From Pseudomonas californiensis (lineage in GTDB: Bacteria; Pseudomonadota; Gammaproteobacteria; Pseudomonadales; Pseudomonadaceae), in contig NZ_JAGTPK010000013.1 of the NCBI RefSeq assembly GCF_021147775.1, forward strand, positions 62,001 to 126,000: a stretch of DNA of 64,000 nt, in the 5' to 3' direction. The position numbers were made by a program, and so were the translations under genes. Below are positions 54,964 to 64,000 of the stretch, piece by piece (the stretch's first letter is position 1; each line of letters begins with the position of its first letter). The notes under the pieces are model-generated. The model was not told where the DNA came from. It worked only from the letters and a program-made list of their open reading frames with translations, and did not search any database.

Positions 54964-56322
54964 ATGGCTTACGATTTCGATCTGTTTGTGATTGGCGCGG
55001 GTTCGGGTGGTGTGAGGGCTGCACGATTTGCGGCCGGCTTCGGTGCACGTGTTGCCGTAGCTGAAAGCCGATACCTGGGCGGTACCTGCGTCAACGTGGG
55101 CTGTGTCCCGAAAAAATTGTTGGTGTATGGCGCGCATTTTTCCGAGGATTTCGAGCATGCCAAAGGCTTTGGCTGGTCGTTGGGCGAGGCCGACTTCGAC
55201 TGGTCGACGCTGATCACCAACAAGGATCGCGAGATAAACCGGCTCAACGGTATTTATCGCAAGTTGCTCATCGACAGCGGCGTCACGTTGCTGGAAGCGC
55301 ATGCAAGGATCGTCGGGCCGAACAAGGTTGAGGTACAGGGGCAGGTCTACAGTGCCGAGCGCATCTTGATCGCAACGGGCGGCTGGCCGCAAGTGCCTGA
55401 TGTTCCGGGGCGCGAGCATGCAATCACCTCTAACGAGGCGTTCTATCTCAAGGCTTTGCCCAAGCGCGTTGTGGTGGTGGGTGGTGGCTATATTGCTGTC
55501 GAATTTGCATCGATTTTCAACGGGCTCGGCGCAGACACGACGCTGGTCTATCGAGGCGAGCTGTTTTTGCGTGGCTTCGACGGCAGCGTTCGTACTCATC
55601 TGCATGAGGAGCTGCTCAAACGTGACATGACTATCCGCTTCAATAGCGACATCGAACGTATTGAAAAGCAGGCGGATGGCAGTCTTTTGCTGTCGATGAA
55701 GGGCGGCGGCACGCTGGAAACAGATTGCGTTTTCTATGCCACCGGGCGGCGGCCGATGCTGGATAACCTCGGGCTTGAGAGCGTCAACGTCGAGCTTGAT
55801 GACGAGGGCTATATCGAGGTCAATGAAAACTACGAAAGTAGCGAGCCGTCAATTCTGGCCATCGGTGATGTGATCGGCGGTGTGCAACTGACCCCGGTAG
55901 CGCTGGCCGAAGGTATGGCTGTGGCGCGTCGTCTGTTCAAGCCGGAGCTGTATCGTCCGGTCGATTACGACCACATTCCGACTGCGGTCTTCAGCTTGCC
56001 CAATATCGGTACCGTGGGTTTGACGGAAGAGGCCGCTATCGAGGCTGGGTACGAGGTGCAGATCTTTGAAAGTCGCTTCCGGGCCATGAAGCTGACCCTG
56101 ACCGATGATCAGGAGCGCACATTGATGAAGCTGGTCGTGGATGCCAAAACGGATCAGGTGCTTGGCTGCCATATGGTCGGGTCAGACGCGGGTGAAATCG
56201 TGCAGAGCCTGGCGATTGCCGTCAAGGCAGGGGCGACCAAACAGATCTTCGACGATACGATCGGCGTGCACCCGACGTCTGCAGAAGAGTTTGTGACCAT
56301 GCGTTCGCCGGTCACGCGTTAA
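54964..56322 (+). CDS. gor: Glutathione-disulphide reductase
   Basis: 452 residues from ATG 54964 with GAGGGAG upstream. FAD-binding [14 protein letters not shown] near the N-terminus, redox disulphide [14 protein letters not shown] (about 37-50), NADPH Rossmann motif [16 protein letters not shown], and the active-site base in [11 protein letters not shown] near the C-terminus. It regenerates GSH. Single gene. Confidence 0.95.
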   Translation: MAYDFDLFVIGAGSGGVRAARFAAGFGARVAVAESRYLGGTCVNVGCVPKKLLVYGAHFSEDFEHAKGFGWSLGEADFDWSTLITNKDREINRLNGIYRKLLIDSGVTLLEAHARIVGPNKVEVQGQVYSAERILIATGGWPQVPDVPGREHAITSNEAFYLKALPKRVVVVGGGYIAVEFASIFNGLGADTTLVYRGELFLRGFDGSVRTHLHEELLKRDMTIRFNSDIERIEKQADGSLLLSMKGGGTLETDCVFYATGRRPMLDNLGLESVNVELDDEGYIEVNENYESSEPSILAIGDVIGGVQLTPVALAEGMAVARRLFKPELYRPVDYDHIPTAVFSLPNIGTVGLTEEAAIEAGYEVQIFESRFRAMKLTLTDDQERTLMKLVVDAKTDQVLGCHMVGSDAGEIVQSLAIAVKAGATKQIFDDTIGVHPTSAEEFVTMRSPVTR

Positions 56323-56400
56323 GGTCAGGCGGTACCCGGGATCCAGGATGGGTTCCGGGCTGCACGGGTGAAAAGGCAGAAGTGTAAAGGGAGGGACCCT

Positions 56401-57699
56401 ATGTTCGGCACTGAAAAAACAGCTGCGGTGATTCCATCGCATGCACCGCAGGCGGGTCAGCCCTCCAGCGCGCAAAGTGATATTGAATGGCAGTTCAAGA
56501 CGCTGGCCGACAACATGAGTCAGTTGGCATGGACTGCCAATCCTCGCGGCGCAGTTCAATGGTATAACGAGCGCTGGTATGCCTATACCGGCGCCTCGCT
56601 TGAAGCGATGAGGGCTTTGGGTTGGCAATCGGTGCTTCATCCTGACCACCGCGAACGTGTGATGGTCCGCTTGCAGTATTGCTTTGCAACCGGATCCATT
56701 TGGGAAGATACGTTTCCCTTGCGGGGCCTCGACGGAGCATTCAACTGGTTCCTGTCGCGTGCATTGCCCATGCGCGACTCGTTGGGTCATATCACCCACT
56801 GGCTTGGCACCCATACCGATATCACCGCTCAGGTCAACGCAGAAGAAGCGTTGCGCGAGCTCAATGACAGTCTGGAAATTCGAGTTGCCAAGCGCACATC
56901 CGAACTGGCCATGGCCAATGAGCTGCTGCAAGTCCAGATCGCCGAGCGGGCACAGGCCGAAGAGGTGCTGCGTCATGCCCAGAAGATGGACGCTATTGGT
57001 CAACTGACCGGCGGGATCGCCCATGACTTCAACAACATGCTCACCGGTGTGTCGGGCGCGCTTGATCTGATTCAGCGTCGCGCGTCGGCGGGAAGCCTTG
57101 ACGATGTCGAGCGCTATGTCGGCGCTGCCATTGCATCAGCCAATCGTGCGGCGGTGCTCACCCAGCGGCTGCTGACGTTCGCCCGGCGTCAGCCGTTGCA
57201 AACCTGCTCTGTAGACGTCAATCGCATGGTGTTGTCCATGGAGGCCTTGCTGCGGGGCACGCTGTGTGCGCGCACCGATCTGCGTCTTGAGCTGGCGCAA
57301 GGACTTGATCCGGTTTGCACAGATGAGCATCAGTTGGAGAATGCTCTATTGAACCTGGTCATCAATGCCCGTGATGCCATGCCTGACGGAGGTCAGCTCA
57401 GGGTTTGCAGCGAGGCTTGTGTAGTCGATACCCGGCAGGGCGCGCTGTTGCCTGGGCGCTATGTACGGCTCAGCGTTCACGATAATGGCGTCGGTATCGA
57501 GAGGGATGTGATCGAGCGAGTGTTCGATCCGTTCTTCACAACCAAGCCGGTGGGTCAGGGTACCGGGCTTGGGCTATCCATGGTGTATGGCTTCATCAAG
57601 CAGACTGGCGGAGACGTGCACATCGACAGCCTGAGCGGGCAGGGTACTTGCGTCGATGTGTATCTTCCCTGTGATGACGCAGCGATTGATCGTGCGTAA
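56401..57699 (+). CDS. PAS-domain sensor histidine kinase
   Basis: 432 residues from ATG 56401 (AGGGAGGG 7-14 nt upstream). A PAS domain (about 30-150; WTANPRGAVQWYNERWYAYT) leads via a coiled segment to a HisKA domain with phosphoacceptor in GGIAHDFNNMLTGVSGALD (about residues 205-223), then HATPase with NLVINARDAMPDGGQL, DNGVGI and GTGLGLSMVYGFIKQTGG. No membrane helix or receiver, so it is cytosolic. No response regulator adjoins it, so the partner is elsewhere. Confidence 0.92.
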   Translation: MFGTEKTAAVIPSHAPQAGQPSSAQSDIEWQFKTLADNMSQLAWTANPRGAVQWYNERWYAYTGASLEAMRALGWQSVLHPDHRERVMVRLQYCFATGSIWEDTFPLRGLDGAFNWFLSRALPMRDSLGHITHWLGTHTDITAQVNAEEALRELNDSLEIRVAKRTSELAMANELLQVQIAERAQAEEVLRHAQKMDAIGQLTGGIAHDFNNMLTGVSGALDLIQRRASAGSLDDVERYVGAAIASANRAAVLTQRLLTFARRQPLQTCSVDVNRMVLSMEALLRGTLCARTDLRLELAQGLDPVCTDEHQLENALLNLVINARDAMPDGGQLRVCSEACVVDTRQGALLPGRYVRLSVHDNGVGIERDVIERVFDPFFTTKPVGQGTGLGLSMVYGFIKQTGGDVHIDSLSGQGTCVDVYLPCDDAAIDRA

Positions 57700-57725
57700 C
57701 TAAACGGGGCTGCGGATGAGTGCGT

Positions 57726-58736
57726 TCAGTCCTGATTGGCGGGTCGTTTCCTGGCAGGCCTGGGTTTTTCGGACTTTGGCGGCTGGGTGCTGAGGTTTGC
57801 CAGCGCCGCTTCCTTCTTGGTCAGCAACAGTTCAAGAACCCTGTTCTGTTGCTGGAGATCTTTCAAGTTTTGTTTCAGCTCGCTGGTTTCGTCTTGCAGG
57901 CTGCGCGCCTTTTCTTTCAATAGCGCGCATTGAGTCTGAGCCAGTTGACGCTGTTGCAAGGCTTCATCTGCATGACTGCTCGCTTTGCTCAATTGATCCT
58001 TCTGAGTATCAAGCTCGCGCAGGGTGTTGCGGCTTTCCGCTAGCAAGCGTTCGTTGTCACGGTTGAGTTGGGTGATGTCGCCCTGGCGCATGCTCAGGCT
58101 TTGCTGTGCCTGGCGCAGCTCCATCTGAACCTGCTGCACTTGCCCTTCATGGCGCTGTTGTTCGTGTTCGCGCTGCTCTCTGATCGAGTTGCGATAGTGT
58201 TCGAGTGCGTCACGGGCGTGCTGATGTTTCTCTTCGAGCGACTGAATTTGCCCATCCTTGTCCTTCAGGCGTGACTCAAGGCCAGCGTTGGCCTGAGTCA
58301 GTCGAGCTTTGTCGGTTTGAACGTCGTTCAGGGTTTGCCGGGTATCAAGCAGGGCAGTGGCCTGGCGTTCGAGTGCCTGGTCCTGCTGCTTCAGTTGGTC
58401 TTGTAACTGGCTGATCTGTGTGTGTGCAAAGGCCAATTCCTGTTGGATGGCCTGACGGCTGGTATCACATTCCTCCATGGCCTGATCGATGCGCTCCTGA
58501 GCCTGTTCCTGGAGACGCTGAGCCAGACTGGCGACCAGTGTGCTCAGTTCTTCATTGATCTCGGGTGCAGGAGCCTGCGTTGCTTCGAGGTCTTTGAGGT
58601 AGCGATGAATAGTGGTCTTGGAGCCCGTATTACCCATCTCGATACGTACCGCATCAATACTGGGGTTTTCTCCGCGGGCCAGAAGGGCGGTCCTTGCCTT
58701 GAGCACCAATGCCTTGTTTACGCCGCCCCGTGCCAT
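57726..58736 (-). CDS. KfrA-like DNA-binding protein with long coiled coil
   Basis: 336 residues. Residues 1-55 match the KfrA N-terminal DNA-binding domain (VRIEMGNTGSKTTIHRYLKD is the recognition region). Residues about 70-320 are an unbroken alpha-helical coiled coil (QERIDQAMEECDTSRQAIQQ, LRQAQQSLSMRQGDITQLNR). A basic tail (KSEKPRPARKRPANQD) closes it. KfrA on plasmids is an autoregulated DNA-binding protein tied to segregation and nucleoid-like structure. Divergent from a tyrosine recombinase. A chromosomal, plasmid-derived gene is suggested (inference). Confidence 0.85.
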   Translation of the reverse strand: MARGGVNKALVLKARTALLARGENPSIDAVRIEMGNTGSKTTIHRYLKDLEATQAPAPEINEELSTLVASLAQRLQEQAQERIDQAMEECDTSRQAIQQELAFAHTQISQLQDQLKQQDQALERQATALLDTRQTLNDVQTDKARLTQANAGLESRLKDKDGQIQSLEEKHQHARDALEHYRNSIREQREHEQQRHEGQVQQVQMELRQAQQSLSMRQGDITQLNRDNERLLAESRNTLRELDTQKDQLSKASSHADEALQQRQLAQTQCALLKEKARSLQDETSELKQNLKDLQQQNRVLELLLTKKEAALANLSTQPPKSEKPRPARKRPANQD

Positions 58737-58922
58737 GTTTGCTCCTACGATTTCGTACTGTGGTATGTACTTTGTAATTACATACTAATTCAGCCAGGTC
58801 GATTCGTCATTATTTCGATTAGTTAACATGGGATATTGGCGTATTATCCCGTGTCAGATCCTTTTTCTATCTTTTTGGTCCGTTGCCGGTACGTATGCCC
58901 GGCTCATCAGCAGGTTTTGTCC
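58737..58922. promoter_or_regulatory. Divergent promoter of kfrA-like / recombinase genes with two palindromes
   Basis: Perfect 7-bp inverted repeat GTATGTA (58763-58769) / TACATAC (58779-58785) with 9-bp spacer, close to the kfrA-like start. A second, GGGATA (58830-58835) / TATCCC (58845-58850), lies near the recombinase side. KfrA autoregulates on such repeats in plasmids. These are the best operator or recombination-site candidates, untested. Confidence 0.6.
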
Positions 58923-59897
58923 ATGCATGACATAGATCGCTACCTCGATGCTGCTACCCGCGACAACACGCGACGCAGCTACAGGGCGGCTATTGAGCAC
59001 TTCGAGGTAACGTGGGGCGGTTTTCTCCCGGCGACCAGCGAGGGCGTTGCGCGTTATCTCGCCCGTTACGCGGGGGAACTGTCGATCAACACGTTAAAGT
59101 CGCGTCTTTCTGCGCTGGCGCAATGGCACGCGAGTCAGGGCTTTGCCGACCCGACCAAGGCTTCGGTCGTGCGCAAGGTGTTAAAAGGCATACGCGCTGT
59201 GCATCCCTCCCAGGAAAAACAGGCCGAACCCTTGCAATTGCAGGATCTCGAGAAAGTCGCTGTCTGGTTGGAATGTGAAGCGCAACAAGCGCAGGAGCAG
59301 GGTGATCGGTCTCGGTTGCTGCGTAGTCGTCGTGATGCCGCGTTGATCCTGATCGGCTTCTGGCGAGGGTTTCGCAGTGACGAGCTGTGTCGCTTGCAGG
59401 TTCAGGACGTCAAGGCCATCGCCGGAGCCGGGTTGACTGTCTATCTCCCCCGCAGCAAGGGCGATCGCGACAACATCGGCAGGACCTACCAGACGCCTGC
59501 GTTGCAAAGGCTGTGTCCGGTGCAGGCGTACATTGAATGGATCAATTGCGCAGCGCTGGCGCGTGGTCCTGTATTCCGGGCCGTTGATCGCTGGGGCAAT
59601 CTGGGCGAGGAAAGTCTGCACGCCAACAGTGTCATACCCTTGCTGCGTCAGGCGTTTGAGCGCGCTGGCATTGCCGCTGAACATTACACCAGCCACTCAT
59701 TGCGGCGCGGCTTCGCCAGTTGGGCGCACCGCAACGGGTGGGATCTCAAGTCGCTGATGGCCTATGTTGGCTGGAGGGACATGAAGTCCGCGATGCGTTA
59801 CATTGATGCCGCACCGTTTCTGGGCGCCGCTGAAGGTCAGAGCGGGGAGGCTCGGAGTGGTATACAGGTTTCTTCTATTAGTAAGCTGACCTCATAG
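58923..59897 (+). CDS. Tyrosine-family site-specific recombinase
   Basis: 324 residues from ATG 58923. An N-terminal SAM-like core-binding domain (1-95) precedes the catalytic domain, with the active residues arginine in GFRSDEL (Arg151), the HSLRR motif (His258, Arg261) and the nucleophile Tyr293 in MRYID. In YVGWRD the common HxG histidine box is replaced by tryptophan. The longer frame from 58836 gives a poor N-terminus. No excisionase, att repeats or phage genes are adjacent. It may be a solitary, domesticated enzyme. Confidence 0.88.
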   Translation: MHDIDRYLDAATRDNTRRSYRAAIEHFEVTWGGFLPATSEGVARYLARYAGELSINTLKSRLSALAQWHASQGFADPTKASVVRKVLKGIRAVHPSQEKQAEPLQLQDLEKVAVWLECEAQQAQEQGDRSRLLRSRRDAALILIGFWRGFRSDELCRLQVQDVKAIAGAGLTVYLPRSKGDRDNIGRTYQTPALQRLCPVQAYIEWINCAALARGPVFRAVDRWGNLGEESLHANSVIPLLRQAFERAGIAAEHYTSHSLRRGFASWAHRNGWDLKSLMAYVGWRDMKSAMRYIDAAPFLGAAEGQSGEARSGIQVSSISKLTS

Positions 59898-60011
59898 TGA
59901 AAACCAATCAGTGACATCAGGTTTGCCAATGAGCCAATGTCATCAATCATGCGTAAGCTTCACTCCATCGAATTAACAACCCGTCTTAACAACCCATCAG
60001 GAGATATACCG

Positions 60012-60575
60012 ATGCCTATCATCAACAGCCAAGTAAAACCGTTCAAGGCTACCGCATTCAAGAACGGCGCTTTCGTTGACGTTTCGGATGCTGACTTCAA
60101 AGGCAAGTGGTCTGTCGTATTCTTCTACCCGGCTGACTTCACCTTCGTGTGCCCAACCGAACTGGAAGACCTGGCTGACAACTACGACACGTTCCAGAAG
60201 CTGGGCGTCGAGATCTACAGTGTTTCGACTGACACCCACTTCGCCCACGCTGCATGGCACAACACGTCGCCAGCAATCGGCAAGATCCAGTACACCATGA
60301 TCGGCGACCCGACTCTGGCCATCTCCCGCAACTTCGACGTACTGATCGAAGAAGCCGGTCTGGCAGACCGTGGCACGTTCGTGATCAACCCAGAAGGTCA
60401 GATCAAGATCGTTGAACTGAACGACGGTGGTGTTGGCCGTGACGCTTCCGAGCTGCTGCGCAAGATCAAGGCTGCTCAGTACGTTGCTGCTCACCCAGGT
60501 GAAGTTTGCCCAGCCAAATGGAAAGAAGGCGAAGCCACTCTGGCACCGTCTCTGGACCTGGTCGGCAAGATCTGA
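60012..60575 (+). CDS. ahpC: Alkyl hydroperoxide reductase subunit C (peroxiredoxin)
   Basis: 187 residues from ATG 60012 (CAGGAG 9-14 nt before). Peroxidatic cysteine in [15 protein letters not shown] (Cys47), resolving cysteine in [10 protein letters not shown], and the [10 protein letters not shown] strand. It reduces peroxides with electrons from AhpF. Followed by a strong hairpin before ahpF, so it is likely expressed at a higher level than AhpF. OxyR control is expected, but no site was verified. Confidence 0.96.
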   Translation: MPIINSQVKPFKATAFKNGAFVDVSDADFKGKWSVVFFYPADFTFVCPTELEDLADNYDTFQKLGVEIYSVSTDTHFAHAAWHNTSPAIGKIQYTMIGDPTLAISRNFDVLIEEAGLADRGTFVINPEGQIKIVELNDGGVGRDASELLRKIKAAQYVAAHPGEVCPAKWKEGEATLAPSLDLVGKI

Positions 60576-60637
60576 GTCGTATGAATCGGCTAGGGGCGCT
60601 GAGCTCTTGAGCACGTAAACCGCATCGCCCCAAAAAA

Positions 60638-60673
60638 ACGCCCGGGCGGTCATCGCCTGGGCGTTGTTTTTTC
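60638..60673 (+). terminator. Terminator / partial attenuator between ahpC and ahpF
   Basis: 11-bp stem ACGCCCGGGCG (60638-60648) / CGCCTGGGCGT (60654-60664), a 5-nt loop, then TTGTTTTTT. It could stop most ahpC transcripts and lower ahpF expression, unless ahpF has its own promoter. Confidence 0.9.
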
Positions 60674-60709
60674 TACTCTCTGAACATTTTTGCCAAAGGA
60701 AGTCGCCAC

Positions 60710-62272
60710 ATGTTGGACGCCAATCTTAAAGCCCAGTTGAAATCTTACCTGGAGCGGGTTACTCGCCCAGTCGAGATCGTCGCGTCCCTTGATGACGGCG
60801 CGAAGTCTCAGGAAATGCTTGCACTGCTCAATGACGTGATCAGTGTTTCCAGGGACGTCACCTTGAATGACAGTGGCACCGATGCGCGTACCCCATCGTT
60901 TTCGCTGAGCACTCCCGGTCACCATATCAGCCTGCGTTTCGCTGGTATCCCAATGGGTCACGAGTTCACTTCGCTGGTCCTGGCGTTGCTGCAAGTTGGC
61001 GGCTACCCGCCCAAGGTCAGCGCAGAGACCATCGACCAGGTTCGCGCTCTTCATGGCGATTTCCATTTCGAAACCTATTTTTCCCAGTCCTGCCAGAACT
61101 GCCCGGACGTTGTCCAGGCATTGAACCTGATGGCGGTACTGAACCCGAACATCAAGCACGTGGCCATCGACGGCGCGCTGTTTCAGGATGAAGTCACCGA
61201 TCGCAAAATCATGTCGGTCCCAAGCATCTACCTGAATGGCGAGCTGTTCGGTCAAGGCCGCATGGGCCTGGAAGAAATTCTGGCCAAGATCGACACTGGC
61301 GCCGGTGCGCGTCAGGCGGAAAAACTCAATGCCAAGGACGCCTTTGACGTTCTGGTCGTCGGCGGTGGCCCAGCGGGTTCGGCCGCAGCCGTATACGCTG
61401 CTCGTAAAGGCATCCGTACTGGCGTTGCTGCCGAACGTTTCGGCGGCCAGGTGCTCGACACGATGGCGATCGAAAACTTCATTTCGGTCCAGCACACCGA
61501 AGGCCCGAAACTGGCTGTGGCGCTTGAGGAGCATGTCAAGCAATACGAAGTTGACATCATGAACCTGCAGCGCGCTGACAAGCTGATTCCCGGCGCAGCC
61601 GGCGCGTTGCACGAGATCAAGTTCGCCAGCGGCGCAAGCCTGAAGGCCAAGACATTGATTCTCGCCACTGGCGCACGCTGGAGAGAGATGAACGTGCCTG
61701 GCGAGCAGCAATATCGCAACAAGGGTGTGGCGTACTGCCCGCACTGCGACGGCCCGCTGTTCAAAGGCAAGCGCGTTGCAGTAATCGGTGGTGGCAACTC
61801 GGGCGTCGAAGCGGCGATCGACCTGGCAGGTATCGTGTCTCACGTGACGTTGCTGGAGTTTGATGTACAGCTGCGTGCCGACGCGGTGTTGCAGCGCAAA
61901 CTGCACAGTCTGCCGAACGTTACGGTGATCACCAGTGCGCAAACCACTGAAGTGACTGGCGACGAGCAGAAGGTCAACGGCCTGCGCTACAAGAATCGTG
62001 TGAGCGGTGAGGAAATCACTGTTCCTCTGGAAGGTATCTTCGTGCAGATCGGTCTGTTGCCCAACAGTGAATGGCTCAAAGGGTCCATCGAACTGTCGCC
62101 GCGCGGCGAGATCATGGTGGATGCACGTGGTGAGACTTCGGTGCCGGGCATCTTCGCTGCTGGTGACGTCACGGTAACGCCGTACAAGCAGATCATCATC
62201 GCCCTGGGCGAAGGTGCCAAAGCCTCGCTGAGCGCTTTCGATCACCTGATCCGTTCGTCTGCGCCAGCCTGA
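60710..62272 (+). CDS. ahpF: Alkyl hydroperoxide reductase subunit F
   Basis: 520 residues. An N-terminal thioredoxin-like domain has the CxxC in [11 protein letters not shown] (about residues 127-137), then the FAD-binding [14 protein letters not shown], and the second redox pair in YCPHCDGPL (about 343-351). C-terminal [20 protein letters not shown] closes the flavoprotein. Passes electrons from NADH to AhpC. Confidence 0.96.
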   Translation: MLDANLKAQLKSYLERVTRPVEIVASLDDGAKSQEMLALLNDVISVSRDVTLNDSGTDARTPSFSLSTPGHHISLRFAGIPMGHEFTSLVLALLQVGGYPPKVSAETIDQVRALHGDFHFETYFSQSCQNCPDVVQALNLMAVLNPNIKHVAIDGALFQDEVTDRKIMSVPSIYLNGELFGQGRMGLEEILAKIDTGAGARQAEKLNAKDAFDVLVVGGGPAGSAAAVYAARKGIRTGVAAERFGGQVLDTMAIENFISVQHTEGPKLAVALEEHVKQYEVDIMNLQRADKLIPGAAGALHEIKFASGASLKAKTLILATGARWREMNVPGEQQYRNKGVAYCPHCDGPLFKGKRVAVIGGGNSGVEAAIDLAGIVSHVTLLEFDVQLRADAVLQRKLHSLPNVTVITSAQTTEVTGDEQKVNGLRYKNRVSGEEITVPLEGIFVQIGLLPNSEWLKGSIELSPRGEIMVDARGETSVPGIFAAGDVTVTPYKQIIIALGEGAKASLSAFDHLIRSSAPA

Positions 62273-62290
62273 CTGACACTCGATAACCAA

Positions 62291-62321
62291 AAAACCTCAT
62301 GAGCAATCATGAGGTTTTTTT
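62291..62321 (+). terminator. Bidirectional terminator after ahpF
   Basis: AAAACCTCATGA (62291-62302) / TCATGAGGTTTT (62307-62318) with a GCAA loop and T/A runs on both sides, serving ahpF and the convergent gloA. Confidence 0.93.
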
Positions 62322-62382
62322 ATATCTGCGCTTTGGCAGTTCACCGAGCGAAACCACCGTGCCGAGACGCGGTGGCGTTCAA

Positions 62383-62904
62383 TCAGAGTGGCGTTGGCTG
62401 GATGATTTCGACCCAGTAGCCGTCCGGGTCCTTGATGAAAGCGAGGCTGTTCATGCGGCCGTCGGCCAGACGTTTCTGGAAATCCACGCCCAGGCTTTCG
62501 AACCGCTCGCAGGCGGCTTTCACATCGGGTACAGAGACGCAGATGTGACCGAAGCCACGAGGGTCGCTGTTGCCGTTGTGGTAAACGGCGGACGAATCGT
62601 TCTCGGTGCCGTGGTTGTGGGTCAGTTCCAGAATGCCTGGAATCGACTTCATCCATTCATTGCGTGCCGCGTCATCGTGCGGGATCTGGGCTTTGTCGAC
62701 CAGTGCCAGAAAGTACAGGCTGAATTCCGCGTCGGGGAAGTCACGTTTTTCGACCAGGCTGAAGCCCAGTACGCGAGTGTAGAAGTCCAGTGACTTGGTG
62801 ATGTCCTTGACGCGCAGCATGGTGTGGTTGAACACGAAACGCTGGGTCGCTGCCTCGGGCTCGGCCGTCACGCCAGGAAAAGTGTTGAGTTCGTGCAAGC
62901 TCAT
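62383..62904 (-). CDS. gloA: Lactoylglutathione lyase (glyoxalase I)
   Basis: 173 residues. Metal and substrate motifs include FNHTMLRVKDITKSLDFYTR, VLGFSLVEKRDFPDAEFSLY, ELTHNHGTEND, GFGHICVSVPDV (His ligand) and GYWVEIIQP (Glu ligand). Converts the methylglyoxal-glutathione hemithioacetal to S-lactoylglutathione. The longer (eukaryote/Pseudomonas-type) class is often zinc dependent. Related in theme to gor and ahpCF. Confidence 0.94.
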   Translation of the reverse strand: MSLHELNTFPGVTAEPEAATQRFVFNHTMLRVKDITKSLDFYTRVLGFSLVEKRDFPDAEFSLYFLALVDKAQIPHDDAARNEWMKSIPGILELTHNHGTENDSSAVYHNGNSDPRGFGHICVSVPDVKAACERFESLGVDFQKRLADGRMNSLAFIKDPDGYWVEIIQPTPL

Positions 62905-63039
62905 GCAATCTCCAAATATTCAAATAGGGCCGAATGATACGGGGGCAGGGCGGCGTGTGCCAAACCTGAGCCGGATAAAAACTCGGTACCTCTTGCTCGC
63001 GACAGGCGACAGGCTCAGAATTTCCGGCCGACCGTTCTG

Positions 63040-63603
63040 ATGGCCATGCTCATGATTTTCCTGCAATGCCGCTCTGCTGTGTTGAGCCTGTGCCTGGCAA
63101 TGGCCGCTACAGAGGTTCATGCCAATGATGCGATGATTACCTGGCCCGCGGGCTGGGAAGTGGAGTCGTTACCGATCGATACCGGCGTGGCGGCTCAACC
63201 GTCCGTGCAAATCAGACAACGGGCGGTAAAAAACGATCAGCTCGGAAATCCGATCATGGTCATGGAGCTGACTCAGACCCGGTTGACGCCCGGTCATGAA
63301 GTGAATGTGCACGGCGTGTTGCTGGAAATGCGCAAGTCCATCCAGGTCAATTTCGCTCGCAGCGGTCTGCAAAGCGCCTGTACGCCGGTGCGAGACGGCG
63401 TGCTGGGTGATGTGCCTGCGCTGGAGACTACCTGCACCATCACTCAGAATGGCGTGCATGCGCTGACTCAGACGTTGGTCGCTGCCGCCAGCAAGGACAG
63501 GGCCTGGTCGTTGTCTTACGCAGGGTCCGCTCAAGGCTATGCGGACAACAAGGAGCAAGCGTTGCAGATTCGAAACAGCTTGAAACTGGAGGCGGCGCCT
63601 TGA
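63040..63603 (+). CDS. Secreted protein of unknown function (DUF4946-like)
   Basis: 187 residues. Signal peptide MAMLMIFLQCRSAVLSLCLA then MAATEVHANDA with a typical A-x-A cleavage. The mature part begins MITWPAGWEVESL and contains TQTRLTPGHEVNVHGVLLE and SWSLSYAGSAQGYADNKEQA-type repeats of no known enzyme. Two cysteines (AC in SACTPV and TTCTIT) may form a disulphide. I tentatively match it to DUF4946. No ribosome site stands out; the ATG at 63040 fits best. Confidence 0.7.
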   Translation: MAMLMIFLQCRSAVLSLCLAMAATEVHANDAMITWPAGWEVESLPIDTGVAAQPSVQIRQRAVKNDQLGNPIMVMELTQTRLTPGHEVNVHGVLLEMRKSIQVNFARSGLQSACTPVRDGVLGDVPALETTCTITQNGVHALTQTLVAAASKDRAWSLSYAGSAQGYADNKEQALQIRNSLKLEAAP

Positions 63604-63631
63604 GGCGATGGGGATACCCACTTTTTCGCAG

Positions 63632-63657
63632 GCAAAAAGAAGCCCGCCGAGGCGGGC
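63632..63657 (-). terminator. Minus-strand terminator without an obvious source gene
   Basis: GCCCGC (63642-63647) / GCGGGC (63652-63657) with a CGAG loop. On the minus strand it is followed by TTCTTTTTG (T-rich). No minus-strand gene is seen between it and the window edge. Confidence 0.7.
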
Positions 63658-63826
63658 ATGGGGCGCTATTCCTTTAGCGGTCTTCATCATGCAAAAAGGC
63701 ATGTGAAAAAAGTGTGAAGCTCTGATGCGTTTATCGCCGAGGTCTGAGGGCTTCAAGCCGGTGCCTCTGATCGATGGCGCCGGCCCGCGACGATGCTGGA
63801 TGGCTTCAAATGGAAGGCTATGAAAC

Positions 63827-63853
63827 GCAATTGTTCCCTGTATTAACAATTGC
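63827..63853. repeat. Perfect 9-bp inverted repeat
   Basis: GCAATTGTT (63827-63835) and AACAATTGC (63845-63853) separated by 9 bp. A likely protein-binding dyad or hairpin. Confidence 0.75.
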
Positions 63854-64000
63854 TGAAACGTATCCGGTCGCAGATTTTTATTGACGCCATTATTTTTTCT
63901 TTATTAAAACAGGTTTTGTTGATGATGGACCGGGCAGTTCATTTTGTCTCGAATGTGTTAGGCCAGCATCGGTTGTATTGACAGACGCTGTCGGCAATGA

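Larger units (their letters stand above)
63604..64000. other. Right-end intergenic region
   Basis: No gene supported. It contains a minus-strand terminator near 63640, a perfect 9-bp inverted repeat at 63827-63853 and an AT-rich tail. The next gene probably begins outside the window. Confidence 0.5.

Noticed and set aside
58923..59897. Prophage or genomic island anchored by the tyrosine recombinase
   Set aside because: No phage structural, lysis or integration-associated genes, no direct repeats that look like att sites, and core genes on both sides.
63169..63849. A 226-residue minus-strand frame over the DUF4946-like gene
   Set aside because: Antisense to a gene with a signal peptide and coherent composition; no family features.

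Overview
The window reads as the chromosome of a fluorescent pseudomonad of the Pseudomonas syringae group. The evidence is high-GC coding with strong codon bias, a PrrF-type iron sRNA under a Fur box, degenerate Pseudomonas REP elements (core resembling GTGGGAGCGAGCTTGCTC), the treZ/malQ/treY/glgX/glgA block, and the cobN-cobW neighbourhood with a ChlI/ChlD-type chelatase. No rRNA, tRNA, CRISPR array, insertion sequence or complete prophage was seen. The assignment to the P. syringae group is inferred from gene content and order.

Layout. 1-7.1 kb: the 5' part of a type VI secretion vgrG running off the left edge, a YebC-family regulator, an LRR/protein-kinase protein, a TetR-MFS pair, an M14 carboxypeptidase, and a small hybrid gene that joins sigma region 4 to a FecR-like N-terminus. 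7.1-11.7 kb: two Fur-box-like sites and the PrrF sRNA, then an Lrp regulator divergent from a 1160-residue indolepyruvate ferredoxin oxidoreductase. 11.7-21.1 kb: a vitamin B12 island with two cobalamin riboswitches firing in opposite directions. The left one precedes cbtB-cbtA-cobE-cobM and the right one precedes cobW-cobN-chlI/chlD. The chlI/chlD boundary carries a textbook -1 programmed frameshift signal: an A_AAA_AAG heptamer in phase, a stop codon 3 nt further on, and a 13-bp hairpin after a 5-nt spacer. This should let one gene make both the small and the medium chelatase subunits that work with CobN.

21.1-33.3 kb: a REP cluster, a VpsR-like enhancer-binding-protein relative with GAFNGA in place of GAFTGA, a PnuC/NadR-kinase-like salvage pair, UppP, a PcaD-like lactonase with a LysR regulator, an azoreductase, a secreted alpha/beta hydrolase, and a translationally coupled set (acyl-CoA dehydrogenase, PIG-L deacetylase, NodS-like methyltransferase, family-2 glycosyltransferase) whose joint role I do not recognise. 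That set is also coupled to glgX. 33.3-44.3 kb: the glycogen/trehalose operon glgA-treZ-malQ-treY-DUF2934-glgX on the minus strand. 44.9-51.5 kb: a GNAT, a 57-residue coiled-coil protein, then an operon of gnd, zwf and a Cof-type HAD phosphatase, followed by a GH15 enzyme, linking glycogen/trehalose turnover to the oxidative pentose phosphate route.

51.5-64 kb: alkB, two small conserved proteins, two small lipoproteins, galU, gor, a PAS histidine kinase, a divergent KfrA-like DNA-binding protein and lone tyrosine recombinase with palindromes between them, ahpC, ahpF, gloA and a secreted protein of unknown function. The last 400 bp hold a minus-strand terminator and a perfect inverted repeat but no recognisable gene.
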